64,000 nucleotides of DNA from Falsiroseomonas bella. GTDB lineage: Bacteria > Pseudomonadota > Alphaproteobacteria > Acetobacterales > Acetobacteraceae. A program made the translations under genes and the position numbers. The notes below the pieces were generated by a model. That model made no database searches and had not been told where the DNA came from. It saw only the letters and a list, made by a program, of their open reading frames with translations. How positions within the stretch are numbered: position 1 is the first letter of the stretch; every line of letters begins with the position of its first letter. The DNA is taken from assembly GCF_003173615.1 (NCBI RefSeq), contig NZ_QGNA01000004.1:744001-808000 (forward strand). Direction: 5' to 3'. Below, piece after piece: positions 9,572-18,040 of the stretch.

Positions 9572-9686
9572 ACTGGTCGCGCAGGCCCGCAGGGAGCAGG
9601 ACCGGTAGCGCCGGGAACCGCCACCTCGCCGGGCCAGGCGATCCGCCGACGCTGATTCGGCCCCGCCCGGCCCTGATGGCCTGAGG

Positions 9687-9715
9687 CGATGCCCTCATGG
9701 CGTTCGAGGGCATCG
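9687..9715. terminator. Possible bidirectional terminator hairpin
   Basis: CGATGCCCTC (9687-9696) and GAGGGCATCG (9706-9715) form a perfect 10-bp stem with a 9-nt loop. It lies between the convergent TctC and peptide-binding-protein genes, where a terminator is expected. There is no clear T tract on either side, so intrinsic termination is uncertain. Confidence 0.5.
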
Positions 9716-9728
9716 CAGCGCGGGTGGG

Positions 9729-11312
9729 TCAGCCCTTCCGGAGGCCCTCGTAGCGCGTGTAATCGGCCGTCAGGCCGAGTTGCAGCCCGCTCACGCCACG
9801 CCGCAGCACCGCGATCTCGTTCCGTTGCAGCATGAAGGCCACAGGCGCGCGCTGCATGTGCTCGCGCTGCATCTGCTCGTAGATCGCGAGCCGCTTGGCA
9901 GGGTCGTGCTCCCGCACCGCGGCGCGCGCGCTTTCCGTCAGGCGCTGATCGATCCAGTGCAGCCGCCAAGCCATTACGCGAAGTCGGTTGTTCTCGGAGT
10001 TGTCGTCGTTCTCGCAGAAATACTGAGCGTTGGAGTTCGGGTCGAAATAGTCCGTGCTCCAGCGCAGCAGGACCATTTTCGTGGTGCGGTTGCGCGACTT
10101 GGTCAGCACCTGGCGCGGATCGGCGGAGAGCAGCGAGGCGCGGATGCCGACCTCCGCCAGGTTGCGCTGAAGCGCCTGCGCCACGTCGAAGAAGGGCGGG
10201 CTCCCATAGTGGTCTAGTTCGATCGCGAAGCCATCGGGATAGCCTGCTTCAGCAAGAAGGCGGCGGGCGCGAGGGATGTCCCGCGTGTAGGGCCGGTCGG
10301 TGATCGCGCCCGGCATGCCCGCCGGCAGGAAGGCCTGGTGGACGCTCCAGGTGCCGGGCGTGACATTTGCCGCGATGCCGTCGTAGTCGATCGCCCACTT
10401 CACCGCCTCATGTACCTGCGGCTTTGAAAGCTCCGGCACGGACGTGTTCATCGCGACATACATCTGCGTGCCCTGGCCGGACGACACCAGCGTGTAGTTC
10501 GCGTCGCTCCGCAGCGCACGAAGCCGGTCGGCATCGAGGTCGCGCGCGATGTCGGCATCGCCGCGCTGCAGCATCAGGAACTGCACGGAGCTGTCCGGCA
10601 CATGGCGGATCAGGATGCGCCGGACCGGCACCGGCTGGCCGTAGTTCGGGTTCGCCATCAGCGTGACCTGCTCGTTCGCGTTGTAGCCCGCGATCCGATA
10701 GGGGCCCGCGCCGGCGCTGTTGGTCTTCAGCCACTGGTTGCCCATGTCGCCGTCGCGCTCATTGGCCATCACGCGCGCCTTCTCGACGACGCTCGCGACA
10801 TTGGCGGAGAGGCAGTAGAGCACGAAGCTGGTCGCGCGCGCCTCCGGCAGTTCGACCGCGAGCGTGCGGTCGTCCGTGGCCCGGATCAGCTGGCGGACAT
10901 TGTCCTTGTTGAAGCCGAACTGCGTCAGGATGAAGCTCGACGCCTTGCCCAGGATCACGGCGCGCTGCAGCGAGAATGCCGCGTCCTCGGCAGTGACGGC
11001 GGCGCCGCCCGCGAAGCTCTGGCCGGCGCGCAGGTGGAAGGTGAAGCGCTTCGCATCCGGGGTGATGTCCCACCGCTCCGCCAGGTCGCCGCGGACGGTC
11101 GCGCCATCCGGCCGCACCAGCTTGCGATAGCAGTTGGTGCAGACCTCGTTGCTCGAGAACTCGTAGGCCTCGGCGGGATCGAGGCTGATGATGTCGCCGA
11201 TGTGGCGCGCCATCACGATGACGTCGCGCGGCGTCTGCGCATGGGCCAGCCCCGCATGGAACGCCGGCAGGGCGAGCGGGGCGGCAAGCACGCTACGACG
11301 GTGGAGGGTCAT
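9729..11312 (-). CDS. Peptide ABC transporter substrate-binding protein, family 5
   Basis: A 527-residue protein from ATG 11312. The leader MTLHRRSVLAAPLALPA ends in AHA-Q, a typical exported-protein signal with an RR pair. The mature part has the family-5 (DppA/OppA/NikA) pattern: an ISLDPAEAYEFSS opening, LAERWDITPDAKRFTFHLR near residues 95-115, and a C-terminal PVAFMLQRNEIAVLR region. It delivers peptides or related cations to the permease-ATPase genes transcribed in the other direction from 11508. The 195-bp gap between the divergent units must hold both promoters. Longer in-frame starts upstream are unlikely because the signal peptide would be internal. Confidence 0.92.
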   Translation of the reverse strand: MTLHRRSVLAAPLALPAFHAGLAHAQTPRDVIVMARHIGDIISLDPAEAYEFSSNEVCTNCYRKLVRPDGATVRGDLAERWDITPDAKRFTFHLRAGQSFAGGAAVTAEDAAFSLQRAVILGKASSFILTQFGFNKDNVRQLIRATDDRTLAVELPEARATSFVLYCLSANVASVVEKARVMANERDGDMGNQWLKTNSAGAGPYRIAGYNANEQVTLMANPNYGQPVPVRRILIRHVPDSSVQFLMLQRGDADIARDLDADRLRALRSDANYTLVSSGQGTQMYVAMNTSVPELSKPQVHEAVKWAIDYDGIAANVTPGTWSVHQAFLPAGMPGAITDRPYTRDIPRARRLLAEAGYPDGFAIELDHYGSPPFFDVAQALQRNLAEVGIRASLLSADPRQVLTKSRNRTTKMVLLRWSTDYFDPNSNAQYFCENDDNSENNRLRVMAWRLHWIDQRLTESARAAVREHDPAKRLAIYEQMQREHMQRAPVAFMLQRNEIAVLRRGVSGLQLGLTADYTRYEGLRKG

Positions 11313-11507
11313 CGCTGTCGCTTCCTCAATGCCCCGAGGGGCGTGGCTTGGCCCGGCGCGGTACCCGCGCCTCGATCCGGGCGCTTTCGTCAAAGATTGC
11401 AGCGCGCCGACCATCGCGGCAAGCATGCTGTGCATCTTGTCGGATGGCGGATGGCATGTGACCGTATAGCCCTGGGCCGCGTCGGCTGGAGGGGGAAAGC
11501 GGGCAGC

Positions 11508-12713
11508 ATGGCGAAGGCAGCATCTCGCGCCCGCGACCCGTTGAAGCGCGCGATCGCGCTGCTGGAGCGTGTGCCTCTGGTCGATGGGCACAACGACCTC
11601 GCCTGGGTGATCCGGCTGGACTCCGAAGCGCGTGGCGACGTGCTGCGCTACGACCTGACCCGCATCCACCCGGAGAGCGACACCGACATTCCGCGCCTGC
11701 GCGAAGGGCGCGTCGGCGCGCAGGTCTGGGCCGCCTATGTGCCGACGGACCTGCCCAACCCGGCGCGTGCCACGCTGGAGCAGATCGACACCATCCTCCG
11801 CATCGAGGACGCGCACCCGGATGTCTTCCTACCCGCGCGGAGGGCCTCCGACATCGTCCGCGCGCACCGGGCCGGCAAGATCGCCTCCATCATCGCGGTG
11901 GAGGGCGGCGTCGGGCTCGAGAACAGCCTCGGGCCGCTGCGTGTCTGGCATGCGTCCGGCGTCCGGCTTCTCACGCTCTGCCATAACGGCACGCTCGACT
12001 GGGTGGACAGCGCGACCGATGCGCCGCGCAGCAACGGCCTTTCGCCCTTCGGCCATGCGGTGATCCGGGAGCTGAACCGGCTGGGCATGATGGTGGATTG
12101 CGCGCATGTCGCGCCGACGGTGATGCACGACGTGCTGGACACCTCGACGGCGCCGGTCGTGTTCTCCCACTCCAACGCCTTCACGCTCTGCGCGCATCCG
12201 CGCAACGTGCCCGACGACGTGCTGGACCGCGTGAAGGGCACCGAGGGCATCGTGATGGCGACCTTCGTGCCGGACTTCACCAGCGAGGAGGTGCGCGCCT
12301 GGATGAAGCCCCTGCGGGAGGCCCATCTGCGCAGCACCGGCGGCGGCTGGCTGCAGGCGATCGAGGCCTGGGAGAAGGACCATGGCCCGCGCCCGCTGGC
12401 GACGCTCGAACAGGTCGCGGATCACGTGGAGTATCTGGCGAACCGGATCGGCACGCGCCGCGTCGGCATCGGGTCGGACTATTTCGGGGTGCCGACCAAG
12501 CCGGTCGGGCTCATGGATGTCAGCCGCTTCCCGCACCTCTTCGCCGAGTTGATCCGCCGCGGCTGGTCGGAGGATCACCTGGCCGATCTCGCCGGCGGCA
12601 ACTTCATCCGCGTGATGCGGGCGGTGGAGCGGGAAGGGCGGCGGCTGCGCGGGATCGCGCCGCCCGGCCTCGGCACGGTGCAGCAGCTTGACGCGCGCCC
12701 ACAGGCCGGCTGA
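11508..12713 (+). CDS. Membrane dipeptidase (peptidase family M19)
   Basis: A 401-residue zinc hydrolase; ATG 11508 is preceded by GGAGGGGG. The metal-binding HxD is present (VDGHNDL, about residues 26-32). The bridging Glu is in AVEGGVGLENS, and later His ligands are in FSHSNAF and CAHPRNV. The enzyme cleaves dipeptides, including those with a C-terminal D-residue, and related beta-lactam-like amides. It is the first gene of a unit continuing into dppB-F type genes with small gaps, so imported dipeptides are probably hydrolysed by it. No signal peptide is seen, so it is probably cytoplasmic. Confidence 0.93.
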   Translation: MAKAASRARDPLKRAIALLERVPLVDGHNDLAWVIRLDSEARGDVLRYDLTRIHPESDTDIPRLREGRVGAQVWAAYVPTDLPNPARATLEQIDTILRIEDAHPDVFLPARRASDIVRAHRAGKIASIIAVEGGVGLENSLGPLRVWHASGVRLLTLCHNGTLDWVDSATDAPRSNGLSPFGHAVIRELNRLGMMVDCAHVAPTVMHDVLDTSTAPVVFSHSNAFTLCAHPRNVPDDVLDRVKGTEGIVMATFVPDFTSEEVRAWMKPLREAHLRSTGGGWLQAIEAWEKDHGPRPLATLEQVADHVEYLANRIGTRRVGIGSDYFGVPTKPVGLMDVSRFPHLFAELIRRGWSEDHLADLAGGNFIRVMRAVEREGRRLRGIAPPGLGTVQQLDARPQAG

Positions 12714-12749
12714 GGCGGGCGGCGCGCCGCGGCGGCGCCCGGGCGCGCG

Positions 12750-13763
12750 GTGAAGGGCCGCTTACGTGCGCTCGCGGCCACCGCGGCCAGCGTGCCGATC
12801 ACGCTCTTCGGGCTGGTGCTCGTCACCTTCCTGATCGGCCGCGTCATGCCGCTCGATCCCGTGCTCGCCATCGTCGGCGACCGCGCACCACAGGAGGTGG
12901 TGGAGCGCGTGCGGGTCGAACTCGGGCTGGACCGCTCGCTGCCCGAACAGTTCCTGCGTTACCTCGGCCAGCTCGCGCAGGGCGATCTCGGGCGCTCCGT
13001 GATGACCTCAAACCTCGTCACGCAGGACATCGCGCGCTTCCTGCCCGCCACCTTCGAACTGGCGACGGTGGCGATCCTGCTGGCCACGCTGATCGGCGTG
13101 CCGCTCGGGGTCGCGGCGGCGGCCAGGCAGGGCAGCTGGCTGGACCAGTCGGTGCGGGTGGTCTGCATCGCGGGCCATAGCCTGCCGGTGTTCGTGCTCG
13201 GCCTCGCCTCGCTGCTGGTGTTCTACGCCTGGCTCGGCCTCGCACCGGGGCCGGGACGGCAGGGCGTGTATTTCCAGGACATGGTGGAGGTGCGCACAGG
13301 CCTGCTGACGGTGGATGCGGCGCTCGCGGGCGACTGGCCGGCGCTGCGCGACGCGCTGGCGCATCTGGCGCAGCCGGCGGGCGTGCTGGCCGCCTTCTCG
13401 GTGGCCTACATCGCCCGCATGACGCGCGCCTTCATGCTGGCCGAGCTGCAATCCGAATACGTCACCACGGCCCGCGCCAAGGGGCTGACGGAGGCGCGCA
13501 TCATCTGGCGGCACGCGTTCCGCAATACCGCCGTGCCGCTCGTCACGGTGCTCGCGCTGACCTATGCCGGGTTGCTCGAAGGCGCGGTGCTGACCGAGAC
13601 GATCTTCGCCTGGCCGGGGCTCGGCCAGTACCTCACCGCGTCGCTGCTCAATGCGGACATGAACGCAGTGCTCGGCGCCACCCTGGTCGTCGGGCTCATC
13701 TATGTGGCGTTCAACCTGCTGGCGGATGCGCTCTACCGCCTGCTGGACCCGCGCACGCGATGA
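12750..13763 (+). CDS. Peptide ABC transporter permease (DppB type)
   Basis: A 337-residue integral membrane protein with a GTG start. It has an N-terminal transmembrane helix, a periplasmic loop with the DppB-type LGLDRSLPEQFLRYLGQLAQGD segment (split motif), then about five more helices. The ABC-permease EAA loop is seen as YVTTARAKGLTEARIIWRHA (about residues 235-254). It forms a heterodimer with the next gene, whose ATG overlaps its stop. Confidence 0.93.
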   Translation: MKGRLRALAATAASVPITLFGLVLVTFLIGRVMPLDPVLAIVGDRAPQEVVERVRVELGLDRSLPEQFLRYLGQLAQGDLGRSVMTSNLVTQDIARFLPATFELATVAILLATLIGVPLGVAAAARQGSWLDQSVRVVCIAGHSLPVFVLGLASLLVFYAWLGLAPGPGRQGVYFQDMVEVRTGLLTVDAALAGDWPALRDALAHLAQPAGVLAAFSVAYIARMTRAFMLAELQSEYVTTARAKGLTEARIIWRHAFRNTAVPLVTVLALTYAGLLEGAVLTETIFAWPGLGQYLTASLLNADMNAVLGATLVVGLIYVAFNLLADALYRLLDPRTR

Positions 13764-14662
13764 GCGCGCCGTTCTCGCGCGAATGGCTGCTGTCGGACGC
13801 GCCGGAGTCGCGGCGGCAGGCGGCCTGGGGCCAGCGCTACCAGGCCTGGCTGGCCTTCCGCCGCAACGGGCTGGCGATGGCGGGCCTCGCTGTTGTCCTG
13901 CTGCTGCTGGCAATGGCGCTGCTGGCGCCCTGGCTCGCCACGCATGATCCCGGCGCGCAGAATCTCGGCGTGCGGCTTGCGCCGCCATCCGCGACGCACT
14001 GGCTCGGCACCGACGAACTCGGCCGTGACCTCTGGTCGCGCCTCGTCTTCGGTGCGCGGATCACGCTCGGCATGGTCGTCGCGGTGGTGCTGCTGGTGGC
14101 ACCCCTCGGGCTGATCGTCGGTTGCGCCGCGGGCTATGCCGGCGGCATGGTGGACCGGCTGCTGATGCGCGTGACCGATGTCTTCCTTGCCTTCCCGCGG
14201 CTGGTGCTGGCGCTGGCCTTCGTCGCCGCGCTGAAGCCGGGCGTGGAGAGCGCGGTGATCGCGATCGCGCTCACCGCCTGGCCGCCCTATGCCCGCCTTG
14301 CGCGCGCCGAGACCCTCACCGTGCGCAACGCGGACTTCATCGCGGCCGTGCGGCTGACCGGCGCATCCGCCACCCGGACCGTGCTGCGCCATGTGGCGCC
14401 GGTCGCGGTGCCGAGCCTCGTCGTGCGCGTCACGCTCGACATGTCATCCTTCATCCTCACCGCGGCGGGGCTCGGCTTCCTCGGCCTCGGCGCGCAGCCG
14501 CCGCTGCCGGAATGGGGGACGATGATCGCCACCTCGCGCCGCTTCATCCTGGAGCAGTGGTGGGTGCCGCTGATCCCCGGCATCGCCATCTTCCTCGCCA
14601 GCCTCGCCTTCAACCTGCTCGGCGACGGGCTGCGCGACGTGCTGGACCCGAAGCAGCGATGA
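13760..14662 (+). CDS. Peptide ABC transporter permease (DppC type)
   Basis: A 300-residue membrane protein whose ATG overlaps the dppB-type stop. A cytoplasmic N-terminus precedes the first helix (about residues 35-55). The HWLGTDELGRDLWSRL motif diagnostic of DppC/OppC follows near 75-90, and an EAA-type loop with FIAAVRLTGASATRTVLRH near 195. Together with the upstream permease it forms the membrane pore. The stop overlaps the next ATP-binding gene. Confidence 0.93.
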   Translation: MSAPFSREWLLSDAPESRRQAAWGQRYQAWLAFRRNGLAMAGLAVVLLLLAMALLAPWLATHDPGAQNLGVRLAPPSATHWLGTDELGRDLWSRLVFGARITLGMVVAVVLLVAPLGLIVGCAAGYAGGMVDRLLMRVTDVFLAFPRLVLALAFVAALKPGVESAVIAIALTAWPPYARLARAETLTVRNADFIAAVRLTGASATRTVLRHVAPVAVPSLVVRVTLDMSSFILTAAGLGFLGLGAQPPLPEWGTMIATSRRFILEQWWVPLIPGIAIFLASLAFNLLGDGLRDVLDPKQR

Positions 14663-15498
14663 CGCCGCTTGCCGAGATTCGCGGCCTGCACGTGGACTTC
14701 CCCGGCAGCACCGGCTGGCAGCCGGCGGTGCGCGGCGTCTCGCTCGTGCTGGGGCGCGAGAAGCTCGGCCTGGTGGGCGAGAGCGGGTCGGGCAAGTCGG
14801 TGACCGGGCGCGCGCTGATGCGGCTGCTGCCGCCCAGCGCACGCATCCGGGCGGAGACGCTCCGCGTGGCCGGGACGGACCTGCTGACCGCGACGCCGGA
14901 GGCGATGCGTCGGCTCCGCGGCGCGCGCATCGGGCTGATCCTGCAGGATCCGAAATTCTCCCTCAATCCCGTGATGCCTGCCGGCGAGCAGATCGCGGAG
15001 GCCTGGCGCGCGCATCACCGCGGCAGCCGGCGCGAGGCACGCGAGGCAGCACTCGAACTGCTGTCGCAGGTGCTGATCCGCGATCCAGCGCGCGTCTTCG
15101 CCGCCTATCCGCACGAGCTCTCCGGCGGCATGGGCCAGCGCGTGATGATCGCGATGATGCTCGCCCCCGGCCCCGACCTGCTGATCGCCGACGAGCCGAC
15201 CAGCGCGCTCGACGCGACCGTGCAGGCGGAGATCCTGCGGCTGCTCGACCGTCTCGTCTCGGATCGCGGCATGGGCCTCGTGCTCATCAGCCACGACCTG
15301 CCGCTCGTCTCGCGGTTCTGCGACAGGATCGTCGTGATGTACGGCGGCCGCGTGATGGAGGAACTGCGCGCCGCGGATCTGCACGCCGCACGCCATCCCT
15401 ACACGCGCGGGCTGCTGAACTGCCTGCCGCGGCTCGATGCCGCACGGCAGCGCCTGCCGGTGCTGGCGCGCGACCCGGCCTGGCTGGAGGGGCCGTGA
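14659..15498 (+). CDS. Peptide ABC transporter ATP-binding protein (DppD type)
   Basis: A 279-residue ATPase. Walker A GESGSGKS is at residues 40-47, a Q-loop at LILQDPKFSLNP, the signature LSGGMGQRV near 155, Walker B LLIADEPTSALD near 175, and the switch His in LISHDLPLV. The C-terminal HPYTRGLLNCLPRL region is the oligopeptide-binding extension typical of Dpp/Opp ATPases, although the conserved C-terminal cysteine cluster is shortened. The ATG overlaps the permease stop, and its stop overlaps the GTG of the second ATPase. Confidence 0.93.
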   Translation: MTPLAEIRGLHVDFPGSTGWQPAVRGVSLVLGREKLGLVGESGSGKSVTGRALMRLLPPSARIRAETLRVAGTDLLTATPEAMRRLRGARIGLILQDPKFSLNPVMPAGEQIAEAWRAHHRGSRREAREAALELLSQVLIRDPARVFAAYPHELSGGMGQRVMIAMMLAPGPDLLIADEPTSALDATVQAEILRLLDRLVSDRGMGLVLISHDLPLVSRFCDRIVVMYGGRVMEELRAADLHAARHPYTRGLLNCLPRLDAARQRLPVLARDPAWLEGP

Positions 15499-16235
15499 TC
15501 GAGGTCCGCGACCTGAATGTGCGCTTCGGCAAGGTGCATGCGGTGCGAGGCGCCTCCTTCACCGTGGCGGAGGGCGAGAGCTTCGGCCTGGTCGGCGAAT
15601 CGGGCTCCGGCAAGTCCACCGTGCTGCGCGCGCTTGCGGGACTGGTCACGGGCTGGACCGGCAGCATGTCGATGGCCGGCTGCGCGCTCGGGCGCCGACG
15701 CGATGCGGCCTTTCACCGCGCGGTGCAGATGGTGTTTCAGGATCCCTACGGCTCGCTGCACCCGCGCCAGACGGTGGATCGCATCCTGTCGGAGCCGCTG
15801 ATAGTCCATCGCATTCCCGATGCCGACCAGCGCATCGCCCGCGCGCTGGAGGAGGTGGCATTGCCGCGCGCCGTGCGCTTCCGCTTCCCGCACCAGCTCT
15901 CGGGTGGGCAGCGGCAGCGCGTGGCGGTGGCGCGCGCGCTGATCGCCGGCCCTTCGGTGCTGCTGCTCGACGAGCCGACCAGCGCGCTCGACGCGACGGT
16001 GCAGGCGGAGGTACTGAACCTGCTGGCGGATCTGCGCGCGGCACGCCGCCTGACCTGCATCCTCGTCAGCCACAACCTCGCGGTCGTTGCGCATCTCTGC
16101 ACGCGGCTCGCGGTGATGCAGCAGGGCGAGATCGTGGAGACGCTTGACGAGGCCGCGCTCCGCGGCGGGCGTGCGACGCACCCGCACACGAAGGAGCTGA
16201 TCGCGCTCTCCCGTGATCTCGACGGGACTGGGTAG
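15495..16235 (+). CDS. Peptide ABC transporter ATP-binding protein (DppF type)
   Basis: A 246-residue ATPase with a GTG start coupled to the previous stop. Walker A GESGSGKS is at residues 34-41, the Q-loop at VFQDPYGSLHPRQ, the signature LSGGQRQRV, and Walker B VLLLDEPTSALD. It pairs with the DppD-type subunit. At 246 residues it is shorter than typical DppF (about 320) because the C-terminal oligopeptide extension is largely missing (it ends soon after THPHTKELIALS). It is the last gene of the transporter unit and is followed closely by the decayed TctC copy on the other strand. Confidence 0.92.
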   Translation: MIEVRDLNVRFGKVHAVRGASFTVAEGESFGLVGESGSGKSTVLRALAGLVTGWTGSMSMAGCALGRRRDAAFHRAVQMVFQDPYGSLHPRQTVDRILSEPLIVHRIPDADQRIARALEEVALPRAVRFRFPHQLSGGQRQRVAVARALIAGPSVLLLDEPTSALDATVQAEVLNLLADLRAARRLTCILVSHNLAVVAHLCTRLAVMQQGEIVETLDEAALRGGRATHPHTKELIALSRDLDGTG

Positions 16236-16246
16236 TGCGCCCGTTC

Positions 16247-16920
16247 AGTCGAAGCGTTCGGCCGCAAACGGCGCAGAATCCGTGTTCGATGGCTGACCGA
16301 GTATGGATGGCGGCAGCAGCCGCGCAGTCGGCGCCGAGCCCGGCCGCCATCCTCGCCACAAGCGGCTTGGGTGTCCGGGCGGGCGCGACCAGGCCGACCC
16401 AGCTGCTGCCCGTGAATCCGCGCCGGCCCTGCTCATCGAGCGTCCCCACCTGCGGCGCCAGCGGCGAGCGGCGGGTCATCGCCGTGCCGACTGCCGTGAG
16501 CCGGCCGGGATAGTGTCAAAGGCAAGCTGCACGGTGCCAGCGATCAGATCCGTCATCATCGGGCCGCTGCCGCGATAGGGACATGGGCGATGTCCACATT
16601 CGCGGTGGCCTGGAACAACTCGCCGACGCCTGGCGACGCTCTCGGCACCTATGGTCCCCGCAGCGCCGGCACGATTTTCCACCACCACCGGCTGGCCCCG
16701 GGCGCGCCCGAGCGGCTCGGCGGCTGGCGGGCCACGATGTCGGCGCTGCCGCCGGCCGGATAGGCGACGATCAGCCGTACCGGGCGCGACGGCCAGTTCC
16801 CCTGTGCAAGCGCAGGGCGCCAAGTGCCCCGAGCGACGCGGCGCCCAGGGCAGCGCCGGTGAGCTGCCGCCGCCCAGCGGATGCGGTGGCTAAACCAAGC
16901 ACGGTGCCCCGCTGCTTCAT
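16247..16920 (-). pseudogene. Decayed TctC/Bug substrate-binding protein, copy B
   Basis: Reading left from ATG 16920 gives a signal-like leader (MKQRGTVLGLATASAG). Fragments recognisable from the intact TctC at 8534 follow in several frames: VVVENRAGAAGTIGAESVAR, then GSGPMMTDLIAGTVQLAFD, then TLDEQGRRGFTGSSWVGLV. About 80 residues between the first two fragments are missing and frameshifts separate the pieces. It is divergent from the intact dipeptidase at 17029, so this is the inverted counterpart of copy A with the opposite gene destroyed. Confidence 0.85.
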
Positions 16921-17028
16921 GCTGCTGCCTTCCTGTCCAGTTCGGAGCTTTCGACGCCCCCTTTTCAATATGGCCGTATTGCGATCCAATCCGTCTACGC
17001 CGAAGCGCGGAAGAGGGATCAGGACGGC
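16921..17028. promoter_or_regulatory. Divergent promoter region of duplicated pair, copy B
   Basis: A 108-bp spacer. Read on the minus strand it contains GGATTGGATCGCAATACGG then CCATATTGAAAAGGGGG. This aligns with the spacer of copy A (GGAT.GGAT.GCAA, then CATATT.AAAA.G.GG). The A+T-rich block is the likeliest -10 or operator region for one or both genes. Confidence 0.5.
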
Positions 17029-18036
17029 ATGAGTACGCTGCACGACCGGATGCTCGTTATTGACGGGCTGGTCTTCTACTCCGATGGCGACCCGCGCTGG
17101 CTGCGCGAGGGCAATGTCTCGGCGGCGAATGTGACTATCCGCTCGCCAATGGATAACTTCGAGACCACCTTCGACGCGTTCGCCAGCTGGCGCGCCCGTT
17201 GCGCCGATCCGAACTCCGGCTGGCTGCTGGTGGAGCGTGGCGCCGACATCGACCGCGCCAAGGCGGAGGGGAAGGTCGGGCTGATCATGGGCTGGCAGGA
17301 CACCAAGCTGCTGGGCGACAAGGTGGAGCGCATCGAGGCGTTCCATCGCCTCGGCCTGCGCATCGTCCAGCTCACTTACAACGAGGCGAGCGCCGTCGGC
17401 GATGGCTGCCTCGAAAAACGCAACGCCGGTCTGTCCAACTTCGGCCATGAGGTGGTGGCGGAACTCAATCGCCTCAACATGGCCATCGACCTGTCCCACA
17501 CCGGAGAGCAGACCTGCCTGGACACGGCCGCTGCGACGAAGCAGCCCATCCTGCTGACGCACGCCAACGCCCGCGCGGTCACCAACCGCGTGCGCAACAA
17601 GCCGGACGAGGTCATCCGGGCGGTGGGCCGCACCGGCGGGCTCGTTGGCGTCTCGCTCCACGGCTTCATGAACTGGGACGGCAATCCGGCGAACCCGCCG
17701 ACGCTCGACCTGTTCCTGCGCCATCTGAAGCATGTGGTGAGCCTCGTCGGCATTGATCATGTGGGCTTCGGCAACGACATGGCGGCGCTGGCGAGTTCCG
17801 AGAAGGCGGACGCCATCCTGGACATGAGCTTCACCCGGTATGCCGGCGCCACCGCCGACTTCATCCGCGCCTTCGGCAACACGCTCGAGAAGCGCTACCC
17901 CGACGAGTTGAACAATCCGCGCTTCCTCTCGCGCAAGACCGACGCGCTGCTGAGGGCCGGCTACAAGGAAAGCGAGGTGGAGAAGATCATGGGGCTGAAC
18001 TTCCGTCGCGTGCTCGGCGAAATCTGGCAGGGCTAG
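17029..18036 (+). CDS. Peptidase M19 family protein, intact copy B
   Basis: A 335-residue member of the membrane-dipeptidase family. Recognisable blocks are GLIMGWQDTKLLGD (bridging region), MAIDLSHTGEQTCLD, ILLTHANARAV and GIDHVGFGNDM. The N-terminal metal-binding HxD found in classical members (and in the 11508 gene) is absent: the equivalent segment is VIDGLVFYSDGD (residues 10-21). Metal stoichiometry or activity may therefore differ, and the substrate is uncertain. It shares an inherited divergent promoter region with the ruined TctC copy and is followed after 4 bp by a nitrilase-family gene, suggesting a shared transcript. Confidence 0.88.
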   Translation: MSTLHDRMLVIDGLVFYSDGDPRWLREGNVSAANVTIRSPMDNFETTFDAFASWRARCADPNSGWLLVERGADIDRAKAEGKVGLIMGWQDTKLLGDKVERIEAFHRLGLRIVQLTYNEASAVGDGCLEKRNAGLSNFGHEVVAELNRLNMAIDLSHTGEQTCLDTAAATKQPILLTHANARAVTNRVRNKPDEVIRAVGRTGGLVGVSLHGFMNWDGNPANPPTLDLFLRHLKHVVSLVGIDHVGFGNDMAALASSEKADAILDMSFTRYAGATADFIRAFGNTLEKRYPDELNNPRFLSRKTDALLRAGYKESEVEKIMGLNFRRVLGEIWQG

Positions 18037-18040
18037 GCGG

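Noticed and set aside
10602-11507. N-terminal extension of the M19 dipeptidase by about 300 codons
   Set aside because: This stretch is antisense to the peptide-binding protein, and the start at 11508 has a strong Shine-Dalgarno and normal family beginning.
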